64,000 bases of DNA from Armatimonadetes bacterium UBA1398 (lineage in GTDB: Bacteria > Armatimonadota > Zipacnadia > UBA1398). Below, in pieces: positions 25,659-34,268 of the stretch; positions within the stretch are counted from its first letter, which is position 1, and every line of letters starts with the position of its first letter. The stretch covers positions 59,876 through 123,875 of the forward strand of contig DBQI01000043.1 in assembly GCA_002305165.1 (NCBI GenBank), given 5' to 3'. Made by a program: the position numbers and the translations under genes. The notes beneath the pieces are model-generated. The model was not told the DNA's origin, searched no databases, and saw only the letters and a list, made by a program, of their open reading frames with translations.

Positions 25659-28163
25659 TCAGTCCAATCGCCGGTAGATCACGGTTCGGACCCCCGGGCG
25701 CGTGTCGATCTCAAGACGGACACCCTCGCGCAGCAGGTCGGCCCCCGAGGCCTCCCACTGCTCACCCGTCTCCAGACACGAGAGCTCGTAGACCGCGGCA
25801 GGCTCGAGGCCCCTGAGAGGCACACGCGCCGACTCATAGATGCTCTGTGGCCGGCGGAAAGCCTCCACAAGGCCCGCCGCCGCGCCAGGTCGGTCGAACT
25901 GACGCACGTGCCAGTCGGCCGTGGAATGGCCGTACGGGGTCAAGGGGTAGAAGTCCCCCAAGTAGTAGGGGGCGACCTGTCTGTGGATCGCCACCATTTG
26001 CGCCACCTTGTGAAGGTCGACTCGATCCAGTCCTGCGGCATCGGGGCCGAAGCTGAGCTCGCTCGCCATGCTGCTGCGCCACCAGTACTCGTCGTGATCG
26101 TAGATGACCCCGGTGCCCTGGTATGGGACCCAGAGAGACAGCCCCTGGGTGAGGCACTGCTGGCCCTCCGGCGACCAGTACCAGTCGCTGCGCAGCAGGG
26201 GCACGGCACGCCTGAGGGTCTCCAGGTCATTCCGCCGGCCGCCCGAGGCGCAGGAGTCGATGAGCATGTTTGGGTGGCGGGCGAGCAGCTCATCCCAGAA
26301 TGCGAGGTAGCCCTCGACGTGACGAATCTCAGTGATGCCCTGGCGATCCTCTGCATCCGCCGCCTGCCAATACGGCAGTGGGTCGATGTTGAAGTCCTGG
26401 CGGTAGTAGTCGATACCCTCTCTGGTCAGGAGGCCGTCGATGTGGTCGGTGAGCCACTGCCGGCACTCGGGGAGGTCTAGCCTGAGCAGGCCACCCTCGG
26501 CCCCGCCATGGACCCACTCGGGGTGCTGTTCGGCGATCCACGTCCCCGCATGCACCCGCTCCGGCTCGAACCACGTCATCGAGCGCTTGCCCCAGCCGTG
26601 GACGAGATCGCTGATCTCCCTCAGGCCGTTGGGGAACCGCCCTAGGTCGGGCTCCCACGTTCCGACCTTCGGCCAGCCGATATCATCGCAGGGGTACCAA
26701 CCCGCGTCCTGCCACCACACGTCGAACTCCACCCCCGCCTCGACATGCCGCCGCAGGAACTCCTTCTCTTGGGTAACCTCCGTCATCAGCCCCGGATAGT
26801 AGTTGCCGGTGCAGAGTGACCTGAGGGGCTCCAGCGGCATGCCGCCGGGCATGGGCAGGTTGTGCGCCAGCATCCAGCGGCGCCACACGTTCTGCGCCCG
26901 CAACCACTCGCCGTGGTAGAACTGCAGAACGACGAGGGGCGACCTCACCGACTCCCCGGGATGGAGCACGAAGCTGGCGCCCTCCTGACCACCACTGACG
27001 CGCAGCCGCTGGCCGGCATCGCGCTCCAGACTCATCCGCCACTGGCCTGGCCAACCAAGCGCGACGATGGCTCCGCGCCCATCCCACTCCAGGTTCAGAT
27101 AGGGGAACTCGAACTGGGTTGGACGTCCGCCAGCGCAGGCGACGGAAACAGACTCCTCTGGCGCGAGAGCCTGGTCGAGTGGCTCGTAGCTGTGGTCGGA
27201 GCAGTCGTCGCCACGGATGCGATGCAGGGAGAACTCGCTGTGGGGCGATCGCGAGAAGCTGAGGTCCATCGCCTGGAGGTCGGCGATGATGGGTGTGTCC
27301 TCAGCGCCCTCGTTCGTGAGCTGGAGGGTCCACTCCACGACGGGGAAGTCGCGGTACTCGATGGCGAGCATGCGAACGGCAAGCCGGGTGTCGGGATCCG
27401 TGAAGGTCACGGTGTGCTGGGTGCGAGTCCCGTGCCGCGGGTCCTCGATAGCGGCCGCCGCACGCTCGACGGCCCAGCCACCCAGCAGCTCTGAAGAGGG
27501 CTGACCGCCATAGGTGAACGAGAAGGCCGCTGGCAGTGCCTGCGTTGGGGCCTCGGCTCCGCTGATCGGCAGGTTGCCCAAGGGGAGCTCGGAGCCATCG
27601 GCCAGCACGATGACGGCATCGGCCCAGTCTGCCTGGTCGCAGGCGATCCCATCCCCGCCGTCCTCGACGACCATCTCGAACTCGGCGCGCCCCCCCAGCG
27701 GGAGGTCAAGGTCCAGGGGCGGCGCGCCCTCTCGCAGCACGGGCGACGACCATAGGTCCGCGCCAGCGGCTACGACGCGAAAGACAACGGAGCCCCTGCC
27801 CCCGGAGGTCTGATCGTTGCTGTCCACCCCCAGCCTGGCTCGTAGGGAGGCTGCCGGCCGGTCCAGCACGACCTGGATCCGGCTCGGTGCGTGGCAGTAC
27901 AGGCCGCTCCGGAGCATCTCCCCCCCGAGGCGCATCGGCGCTCCTCCCCGGGAGTTCAGGTGGACCGGTCCGTGGTTCTCGACGACCGTGAGCCCCGGGA
28001 CGACCGCGACAGGCGACGCATCGCCCTCGATGTTCGCTCGCACCCACTGCCGGAGGTCGTTCATCTCCGCCGCGGTGGGGGCGTTTCCATCGCCTCGTGC
28101 CCCCCAAGCAACGAGGCACAGTAGCGCTACCGCCCACATCAAGTACGTTACCTGGCTGTCCAT
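25659..28163 (-). CDS. Secreted alpha-galactosidase-like glycoside hydrolase (GH36/GH27 type) with NPCBM domain
   Basis: An 834-residue exported enzyme. A short signal peptide is followed by an NPCBM domain (residues ~45-190: SRGGAPMRLGGEMLRSGLYCHAPSR...). The catalytic TIM barrel has FDVWWQDAGWYPCDDIGW, RSMTWFEPERVHAGTW, the nucleophile region YYRQDFNIDPLPYW with Asp590, and LIDSCASGGRRNDLETLRR leading to LRSDWYW with Asp660 as likely acid/base. This order of motifs matches clan GH-D alpha-galactosidases. It cleaves terminal alpha-linked galactose or similar sugars. It is followed 4 bp later by the di-heme protein and preceded by a six-hairpin glycosidase, indicating a polysaccharide-utilisation operon. 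Confidence 0.88.
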   Translation of the reverse strand: MDSQVTYLMWAVALLCLVAWGARGDGNAPTAAEMNDLRQWVRANIEGDASPVAVVPGLTVVENHGPVHLNSRGGAPMRLGGEMLRSGLYCHAPSRIQVVLDRPAASLRARLGVDSNDQTSGGRGSVVFRVVAAGADLWSSPVLREGAPPLDLDLPLGGRAEFEMVVEDGGDGIACDQADWADAVIVLADGSELPLGNLPISGAEAPTQALPAAFSFTYGGQPSSELLGGWAVERAAAAIEDPRHGTRTQHTVTFTDPDTRLAVRMLAIEYRDFPVVEWTLQLTNEGAEDTPIIADLQAMDLSFSRSPHSEFSLHRIRGDDCSDHSYEPLDQALAPEESVSVACAGGRPTQFEFPYLNLEWDGRGAIVALGWPGQWRMSLERDAGQRLRVSGGQEGASFVLHPGESVRSPLVVLQFYHGEWLRAQNVWRRWMLAHNLPMPGGMPLEPLRSLCTGNYYPGLMTEVTQEKEFLRRHVEAGVEFDVWWQDAGWYPCDDIGWPKVGTWEPDLGRFPNGLREISDLVHGWGKRSMTWFEPERVHAGTWIAEQHPEWVHGGAEGGLLRLDLPECRQWLTDHIDGLLTREGIDYYRQDFNIDPLPYWQAADAEDRQGITEIRHVEGYLAFWDELLARHPNMLIDSCASGGRRNDLETLRRAVPLLRSDWYWSPEGQQCLTQGLSLWVPYQGTGVIYDHDEYWWRSSMASELSFGPDAAGLDRVDLHKVAQMVAIHRQVAPYYLGDFYPLTPYGHSTADWHVRQFDRPGAAAGLVEAFRRPQSIYESARVPLRGLEPAAVYELSCLETGEQWEASGADLLREGVRLEIDTRPGVRTVIYRRLD

Positions 28164-28215
28164 AGAGCCCCCCGCTCGCGCGGCCAGATCGGACGAGCCG
28201 CCTGAGCATCCTTCG

Positions 28216-30660
28216 CTAGGACCGTTGGGTCTGCCTGGCCTCCGTGCCCGGCGCGAGCCCTACGCGAACACGGGTGATGGCTCCCGCTGTTGGCACTCCG
28301 AAGCTCACATAGCGCGACTCCTCAACCTGGGTGCACTCGAAGGGCACCTCGTCGCCGTCTACCGTTACGTTCTCGCAGACCATGCCGCTGGGGAGCAGTG
28401 GGCGAACTTCGATCACAGAGGGCGAGCCGGTGAGTTCGATGCTGAGCGCGTCGGGCTCGCACCGGTAGCGCATGGCGACGTAGGCATCAGAAGGGCCGTA
28501 GGTGAGCACAACATCGGCCTCAGAGACGCCTGCCGCCGCGAAACGCGGGCTGACCCTGACCTCCTCGTACAGGGTCGCCTCGTCGGTGATCCCCGCCAAG
28601 CCCTCGGCCATCGCCGAGAGAACGGCTGCGGCGCTCCAGCCTGCCGGGCCGCCGCCCTGGTCGGTGCCGTCCCTCCGGTAGAGGAATCCCAGGAAGCCGT
28701 CGCGCTCGACCAACTCAGCCACACGACGGAGCACATCAGCGCCGTACTCCTCGCGGCCGTGGTTGAAGGCGGCCTTGGCGAGCTCGCCGGCGACAAACCC
28801 GGCGACCCCGCCGTTGATGTACGAGCCCGCCGGGTAGGGCCCGAACTGCGGGTAGGGCGGCTCCAAGGCATACCACTCTGCGAAGTCCTGTGATTCCCGG
28901 AGCTCGCGGTACCGGTCGATAATCGCCACCGCCATGCGGTGGGTCGGCATGCCGCGGTTGATGTCGTAGGTGTTCGAGAGGCTGAGGATCTGCGACTCGT
29001 CGACACCGGTGTCGACTGGCTGCAGGTAGAGCTGGTGTATGTAGTGCCGGCCTGCCCAGAGGATGGAGTTGGCGCGCGCCCTGATCTGGCGGCCCCGGTC
29101 GCGCCAGACGGCTCCTCGCGAGCGGTCTCCGAGAGCATCGCAGAGGTCACCCAGCTGGTTGCACGCCTGGTAAAGGCCGCTGTTGTCCCCATGCATGATC
29201 GCCATAGGCATGCCGGGCTCGATACTCCGAACCGAGTCTGAGTACCCGTAAACGAAATCCCACGTGTCGGGCGTGAGAGGGCGCTTCATGAGTCCGTGGT
29301 CCGGGTCCCAGCGCGTGGGATCTTCCAGGCAGTACCTCATGCCGGCTTCGAGGTGGGGGAGGGCTCGTCTCAGCCATTCCTCATCGCCGGTGGCCTGCCA
29401 GATGGTGTGCGCGGCCTCCACCATCAGGTACTCGATGTCGGCCTCGATCTCCAGCCGTATGAAGGCGAGGTCATCCTCGGGGCTGATGTGCAGAAACTCG
29501 GGGGTCACGAAGGTGGTGTGGCCGTCTCCGGGATTGGTGATGATCTCGTGGAAGAAGCCGCGCCGCGGCTGCAGATCGAAGAGGGTCTCGGCGTAGCTCG
29601 TGAGATCCTCGGCCCACCACTTGTAGGCCTTCATCTCATGGACATGGTCGCGGAACCAAGTGGGGCTGGCCCAGATCCGCCGGTTGCCGAACCACATGCT
29701 CGATCCGTCCCGGCGCACCTGCTCGCACAGGGCCTGGAACAGCTCGCCATGGCCCTCATCGGTATCGAGACGCAGCTCTGGCGTCACGGCGATGCTCGTC
29801 TCCCAGACCGCCTCCCCCTCTGGCTCGACGCGGAGCCGCATCTGCCCTGGCGGGCCGCCGGCCACGAGCCCCTGGGGCTTCTCGCCCGGCGCCACGTCAA
29901 CGGCCGCGAGCAGCCTGCCATCGGCGGCGTACAGCGTCGCTCGGGCGGGCCGAGAGACCTTCAGCGGTATGGCCTCGAATGGTCGTGCGGAATCCGGTAC
30001 CTCCATCATGGCTTCACCTCTCCGCGCGCGTCGCAGCACTGGGTCGCCACCCGGCTCGGCGAGGGCCCTGGCGTAGCCGGCCATCCGATCGCCGGGATCC
30101 GTGACCGCGAGATCATCGTACAAGGTGACAGCGCCACCCACGCGGAGCCCTAGCCGCAGACCGGCGCCCAGGGCGTCCTCCATGAGCCCGAGCGGCTGCC
30201 CATCCACTCCCAGGCCCAACCTGCCATCGGCACGCACGACGTCCATCTCGTGCCACTCTCCCAGCCGGATCCGCATGGGCAGCGTGAGATTGGCGGCCGT
30301 CGGCCCATAGCCCTGCGGCGTGACGGGCACCACGCGCAGGCTCGCAGAGCGTCCCTCGATGAACACCTGCAGTCCGTGGCCCTCGGGATCCAGCAGCAGG
30401 ACTGGCGTCTCCATCCAGCCGTGGTCCTCGGCCATGAGGACGCGGAGACGCAACGCGAACTCGGCCGGCAGCTCCAGTCCTTCAGCGGTGACCGACGCGT
30501 TGGGTCCAATCCTGAGGCACTGGTTGGAGGCATCGAGCGGGTCGGCCACGACCTGGACCCCCTCCCCCACGAAGGGGCCAGGACCATCCTCGAAGTCGAT
30601 TAGCCAGGGCAGTGATGGGGACAGGATGAGGCCGGCAAGGGCTACCAACAAGGCGATCAC
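28216..30660 (-). CDS. Secreted (alpha/alpha) six-hairpin glycosidase-like protein
   Basis: About 814 residues. A leader IALLVALAGLILSPSLPW is followed by a laminin-G/concanavalin-like lectin domain (LIDFEDGPGPFVGEGVQVV...). From about residue 330 an (alpha/alpha)6-barrel region appears, with IEADIEYLMVEAAHTIWQATGDEEWLRRALPHLEAGMRYC and MAIMHGDNSGLYQACNQL, then a beta-sandwich tail. The architecture fits rhamnosidase/amylo-glucosidase-like glycosidases, but no exact family is assigned. The start is uncertain: GTG 30660 abuts GAAGGA, while TTG 30651 lies 8 nt after AAGGAG and may be the true start. The longer form from ATG 30837 lacks a signal and overlaps the DUF1846 gene. Confidence 0.75.
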   Translation of the reverse strand: MIALLVALAGLILSPSLPWLIDFEDGPGPFVGEGVQVVADPLDASNQCLRIGPNASVTAEGLELPAEFALRLRVLMAEDHGWMETPVLLLDPEGHGLQVFIEGRSASLRVVPVTPQGYGPTAANLTLPMRIRLGEWHEMDVVRADGRLGLGVDGQPLGLMEDALGAGLRLGLRVGGAVTLYDDLAVTDPGDRMAGYARALAEPGGDPVLRRARRGEAMMEVPDSARPFEAIPLKVSRPARATLYAADGRLLAAVDVAPGEKPQGLVAGGPPGQMRLRVEPEGEAVWETSIAVTPELRLDTDEGHGELFQALCEQVRRDGSSMWFGNRRIWASPTWFRDHVHEMKAYKWWAEDLTSYAETLFDLQPRRGFFHEIITNPGDGHTTFVTPEFLHISPEDDLAFIRLEIEADIEYLMVEAAHTIWQATGDEEWLRRALPHLEAGMRYCLEDPTRWDPDHGLMKRPLTPDTWDFVYGYSDSVRSIEPGMPMAIMHGDNSGLYQACNQLGDLCDALGDRSRGAVWRDRGRQIRARANSILWAGRHYIHQLYLQPVDTGVDESQILSLSNTYDINRGMPTHRMAVAIIDRYRELRESQDFAEWYALEPPYPQFGPYPAGSYINGGVAGFVAGELAKAAFNHGREEYGADVLRRVAELVERDGFLGFLYRRDGTDQGGGPAGWSAAAVLSAMAEGLAGITDEATLYEEVRVSPRFAAAGVSEADVVLTYGPSDAYVAMRYRCEPDALSIELTGSPSVIEVRPLLPSGMVCENVTVDGDEVPFECTQVEESRYVSFGVPTAGAITRVRVGLAPGTEARQTQRS

Positions 30661-30784
30661 TCCTTCGTCCCAGAGCGGTCCCAGGTAGACCCCTGGGCGC
30701 CTCGGGGACGTTCGAGGAAGCCTGTTAGGCGCGGCGGCTCGGGAGACCTCCGCCCGACTGAGGAGACGGGATCGGGCCCCCCGA

Positions 30785-32308
30785 TCAGCGGAGGAAGTAG
30801 CCCTGGGATGTCGGCCTCGCGTCCGTGGTGAGATCAATGCCGAGCTTGCGAAGGCCCGACTCGTCGCCCGAGCCCGGTTCGTGGGTTAGATGCAGTTGAG
30901 CCCCCCGCAGTCGAGGCAGCATCTCCACACCCGCTTTCGCGGCCGGGTTACTGGCCGCGCTGATCCCTAGAGCCACGAGCACCTCCTGGACGTTCAGGCT
31001 CGGGGAGTGGGAGCCAAGGCAGCCGGCTTTGAGGGCTGTTACGCTCTCGATGATGTTCGCCGGTAGAAGGTGGATGTAGTCCGGCAGGCCCGCCAGGGCC
31101 TTGACGCCATTGATCAACGCCGCCGAAGCGGAGTGGAACAGGGGCGAGTTGGTGCCGGTCACGATCTCCCCTGTCGGCAGTTCCAGGGCCGCGCCACAGT
31201 AGAAGCCGTCGTTACCCTTCTGCCGCCGTTCGCCGTCCGCGGCCGCGGCGCGGGCCGGCTCGACTACGCGGCGGTCTTTGGGCGACAGGCCGAGTCGCGT
31301 CATCAAGCTCTGCACGCGCCTCACAGCCTCCTCCGAGCAGAGTCCGCGCTCACGCTCCCAGTGGTAGCGGAAGTAGCGTCGGATGACCTCCTGGGACGCG
31401 GCGGCCGAGACCACGGCGTCATCGACTATCCCCGCTCCGGCGCGGTTCACGCCCATGTCCGTGGGCGACTGATAGTGCTCGGATGTGGACGTATGGCCGG
31501 CGATGCGATCGATGATCGCCTTCAGAATAGGGAAGTTGTGAATGTCCCGATTGTAGTTGACCGCCTTCTCGCCATACGCCTCCAGGTGGAAGGGATCGAT
31601 CATGACGAGGTCACCGAGATCCGCCGTGGCGGCCTCATAGGCGACGTTCACCGGATGGTCCACGGGTAGGTTCCAGATCGGGAACGTTTCGAACTTGGCA
31701 TAGCCGGCTGGGATGCCGCGTCGCTGAGAGTGGTAGACCTGGGAGAGGCATGTCGACATCTTGCCGCTGCCGGGGCCGGTGCCCGTAACCACCACGATCG
31801 GCCTCTCTGTCTCCACGAAGTCATGGCGGCCGTATCCCTCATCGGAGACGATGAGGTCCACGTTGCTCGGGTAGTCCGGGATCTCCGTGTGCGTATAGAC
31901 CCGCACACCCTTCCCCTGGAGCTGCGCCGACAGGCGATCTACCGTTGGCCCCGGCTGATGCCGAGTGAGGACCGCCGCCGAGACCGGGATGCCCCAGTCG
32001 CGGAGGTCATCCATGGCTTTGAGTGTCGCCAGGTCGTAGGTGATGCCGAAGTCGCCGCGGATCCGTCCGCGTTCCAGATCATCCGTGGATACGCAAAAAA
32101 CGACCTCGATCTGGTCGCGCAGGCCCTCCAGAAGGCGCATCTTCACATTGGGGTCGTAACCGGGCAGAACGCGAGCCGCGTGGAGATCGAAGGTGAGCTT
32201 GCCGCCGAACTCAAGGTAAAGCTTGCCCGAGAAGCGTCCCACGCGCTCCAATATGGCCGCCGTCTGCTCACGCAGGTAGAGCTCGTTGTCGAAGCCCAGG
32301 TTCGTCAC
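30785..32308 (-). CDS. DUF1846 / UPF0371 family protein
   Basis: A 507-residue cytoplasmic protein of the conserved UPF0371 (PF08903) family, whose role is not established. Diagnostic stretches are LGFDNELYLREQTAAILERV at the start, YLEFGGKLTFDLHAARVLPGYDPN, IVVVTGTGPGSGKMSTCLSQVYH (a P-loop-like glycine-rich turn), NRDIHNFPILKAII and AALELPTGEIVTGTNSPLFHSASAALINGVK. Length is typical. GTG 32308 is chosen because GGGAGG stands 6 nt upstream and because relatives begin a few residues before GFDNE; the ATG at 32329 has no binding site. It lies downstream of the initiator tRNA and its terminator, and ends inside the rejected long start of the glycosidase gene. Confidence 0.92.
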   Translation of the reverse strand: MTNLGFDNELYLREQTAAILERVGRFSGKLYLEFGGKLTFDLHAARVLPGYDPNVKMRLLEGLRDQIEVVFCVSTDDLERGRIRGDFGITYDLATLKAMDDLRDWGIPVSAAVLTRHQPGPTVDRLSAQLQGKGVRVYTHTEIPDYPSNVDLIVSDEGYGRHDFVETERPIVVVTGTGPGSGKMSTCLSQVYHSQRRGIPAGYAKFETFPIWNLPVDHPVNVAYEAATADLGDLVMIDPFHLEAYGEKAVNYNRDIHNFPILKAIIDRIAGHTSTSEHYQSPTDMGVNRAGAGIVDDAVVSAAASQEVIRRYFRYHWERERGLCSEEAVRRVQSLMTRLGLSPKDRRVVEPARAAAADGERRQKGNDGFYCGAALELPTGEIVTGTNSPLFHSASAALINGVKALAGLPDYIHLLPANIIESVTALKAGCLGSHSPSLNVQEVLVALGISAASNPAAKAGVEMLPRLRGAQLHLTHEPGSGDESGLRKLGIDLTTDARPTSQGYFLR

Positions 32309-32467
32309 ACGGAGCCTCCCGAAAGGCATCTGCCCAGACGGCGAGTCGACCCACGCCGGGGCTCCGCCGCATCATAGGCCGTACAGAGCCTTCGCGCCAG
32401 TGTGGCGTCCCGAGCCTCCTCGACGGGCTGCGGGCCGAGCTAGCCAGCCCTAGCGGGGCATCGGAAA

Positions 32468-32506
32468 CGCAAAGAGGCCCTCCCGATCCAGTCGGAAGGG
32501 CCTCTC
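32468..32506 (-). terminator. Rho-independent terminator of the initiator tRNA gene
   Basis: On the minus strand GAGGCCCTTCCGA, a 6-nt loop and TCGGGAGGGCCTC pair over 13 bp with one G-T, followed by TTTGCGTTT. It starts 10 bp after the tRNA 3' end. Confidence 0.85.
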
Positions 32507-32515
32507 CGATCATAT

Positions 32516-32592
32516 TGGTAGCGGGGGCAGGATTTGAACCTGCGACCTACGGGTTATGAGCCCGTCGAGCTACCAGACTGCTCCACCCCGCG
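32516..32592 (-). tRNA. Initiator tRNA-fMet (CAT)
   Basis: A 77-nt tRNA with encoded CCA. It has acceptor CGCGGGG, D-arm GAGCAGTCTGGTAGCTC, anticodon arm ACGGG-CTCATAA-CCCGT and T-arm GCAGG-TTCAAAT-CCTGC. The three consecutive G-C pairs in the anticodon stem and the unpaired position 1-72 identify an initiator. The 1-72 mismatch is C-U rather than the C-A of Escherichia coli. Confidence 0.96.
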
Positions 32593-32605
32593 TCGGTAGA
32601 ATGGA

Positions 32606-32634
32606 ATACTCGCACTAATGCGTCGTCTTGTCAA
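32606..32634 (-). promoter_or_regulatory. Promoter of the initiator tRNA gene
   Basis: On the minus strand a perfect -35 TTGACA (32634-32629) is followed by 17 bp and a weak -10 GAGTAT (32611-32606), 13 nt before the mature 5' end. Confidence 0.65.
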
Positions 32635-32810
32635 GGGTGAGGTCGCCGTAGAGCTCGGGCGCCGTTCCGCAGGCGTCCAATCAGCGGCGCGCGGCACCTT
32701 CCCGAGCTACTCAACGTCTGCTATACCAGAGGACCTGCCCGACTCCACTCGGAACCCTGACCGGTGCCGAGTGCCGACGGTCACGCCATGCTAGGGAAGA
32801 GCAACCCGAC

Positions 32811-34187
32811 TTGAGCTCCGCCGCCATCATCTTCCTCCTTGCCTGGGTTCCGCTCCAGACGCAACCAAGCCTGGTTGATCTGGAGGGCCTCAAGGTACGC
32901 GGCGATCGCATCTCCTACGACCAGAGCTCCTCCACGGTAGTCGCCGAAGGTCATGTCCTCATCGAGACAGACGACATGTGGCTCACTGCCGACCACGCCG
33001 AGTTCGACCAGGCCAAGCAGATGGCGGAGGCTCGAGGCCGAGTCGTACTCTCAGCGCCCGGACGGTACCTGCAGGGTGATCACCTGATCTACGACATGCA
33101 GAGCCAGACGGGGGAGATGCGCTCTCCTGACGGATGGGACGAGACGACCGGCATCCGCCTCTTCCTGACCGGCTCACGCCTCGATTTCCGCGACGGCCGC
33201 TGGTCGCTGACCGACGCCTACATCCGATCATCGGGCAAGAAGAACCCCTCCTACGAGGTCTGGGCCGACGAGATCGCCTACGTCGAGGGGCACAGCTGGC
33301 ACGGCACTAACGTTCGGGTGGAGTTCTTCGGCATCGAGATCGTGAAGACTAGTGACTTCGAGCAGCGGATCGAGGACCTCGGGGTGACCGGGTTGGCGTG
33401 GCTTCCCGCGCCCGGCTCTAGCGAGCAGGACGGCCTCTTCGCTGAGTGGACCGTGCAGCGGGACGTGGCCGGCGATCTACGGCTCCTGGCCATCGCGCGC
33501 GCGAGCACCCGGTCGGGCCTCACCGGTCGTGTCACACTGACCGAGCCTGTCACCGACCGCCTTTGGCTGTGGGGCGCCGGAGCCTGGCGGGAGCTTGTGG
33601 GCGGGCAGCTCCGGCCTTACCTCCGCTGGGATCGCGTCGAGGGCGGCGTAACCTGGCGACTCACCAGCCCCGATGATAGCTGGTGGGCTCAGGCCGACCT
33701 CTCCTACGGCTTCTTTCGAGAGCGTCCCTCCCTCGTCCGCTCCACGCGAACGACGGCGAGCGTCATCGCGCGAACGAAGACCTACGACTGGGGAGATGAC
33801 ACCCGCGTGTTCGCCGAGGGTGGCGGACGGGTTTTCCAGTACGGGACGGGGCGACGGTACGGCTACGTCTACCTGGGAGGCTTCTTCGAGCATGAGTTCG
33901 CCCGCGACTGGCGCCTCTCAGGCGGCCTCATCAAGCATCTGATCCGCGGCATGCCTGAGCTCATCACGGACGAGGTGGTTATCCCGAGCGAGCTTCGCCT
34001 CGGCGCCCGAGCTCGGATCACCAACCGCATCGCGGCCGAGGGAGAAATCCGGTACGATCTCGACCGCGGCGACGTCCGGTACACCCTCCTGGGCCTCCGC
34101 TACCGCAGCGCGGACTTCGTCTACCGCCTGAGGTACAATGTGCAGACCCGGTTCGTGACTCTGGAGCTACTCCTGCCAGATCAATAG
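32811..34187 (+). CDS. OstA/LptA-LptD-like outer-membrane assembly protein
   Basis: A 458-residue protein with a signal peptide (MSSAAIIFLLAWVPLQTQ, TTG start) and an OstA-like beta-jelly-roll. Its repeats include VRGDRISYDQSSSTVVAEGHVLIETDDMWLTADHAEFDQ and AEARGRVVLSAPGRYLQGDHLIYDMQSQTGEM. The C-terminal ~280 residues are amphipathic beta strands (WRLTSPDDSWWAQADLSYGF, YGYVYLGGFFEHEF, DFVYRLRYNVQTRF) suggesting a small beta barrel. LptA carries only the first part, and E. coli LptD has a much larger barrel, so this is a short LptD-like form. It implies a diderm envelope. It lies just upstream of secA, whose promoter overlaps its last codons. Confidence 0.78.
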   Translation: MSSAAIIFLLAWVPLQTQPSLVDLEGLKVRGDRISYDQSSSTVVAEGHVLIETDDMWLTADHAEFDQAKQMAEARGRVVLSAPGRYLQGDHLIYDMQSQTGEMRSPDGWDETTGIRLFLTGSRLDFRDGRWSLTDAYIRSSGKKNPSYEVWADEIAYVEGHSWHGTNVRVEFFGIEIVKTSDFEQRIEDLGVTGLAWLPAPGSSEQDGLFAEWTVQRDVAGDLRLLAIARASTRSGLTGRVTLTEPVTDRLWLWGAGAWRELVGGQLRPYLRWDRVEGGVTWRLTSPDDSWWAQADLSYGFFRERPSLVRSTRTTASVIARTKTYDWGDDTRVFAEGGGRVFQYGTGRRYGYVYLGGFFEHEFARDWRLSGGLIKHLIRGMPELITDEVVIPSELRLGARARITNRIAAEGEIRYDLDRGDVRYTLLGLRYRSADFVYRLRYNVQTRFVTLELLLPDQ

Positions 34188-34201
34188 CCCCCTTGTATAA
34201 T
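34173..34201 (+). promoter_or_regulatory. secA promoter
   Basis: -35 CTGCCA (34173-34178, 4 of 6), 17 bp, and a perfect -10 TATAAT (34196-34201). The -35 lies in the end of the OstA-like gene. The leader of about 60 nt contains small GC hairpins (GGCC-GGT-GGCC; AGCG-TAG-CGCGCT) before GAGGAG. Confidence 0.7.
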
Positions 34202-34268
34202 CAGGACGCGGCCGGTGGCCGGGTAGCGTAGCGCGCTGCCTGGCTTGGCCACTGAGGAGTTGAGCAGT

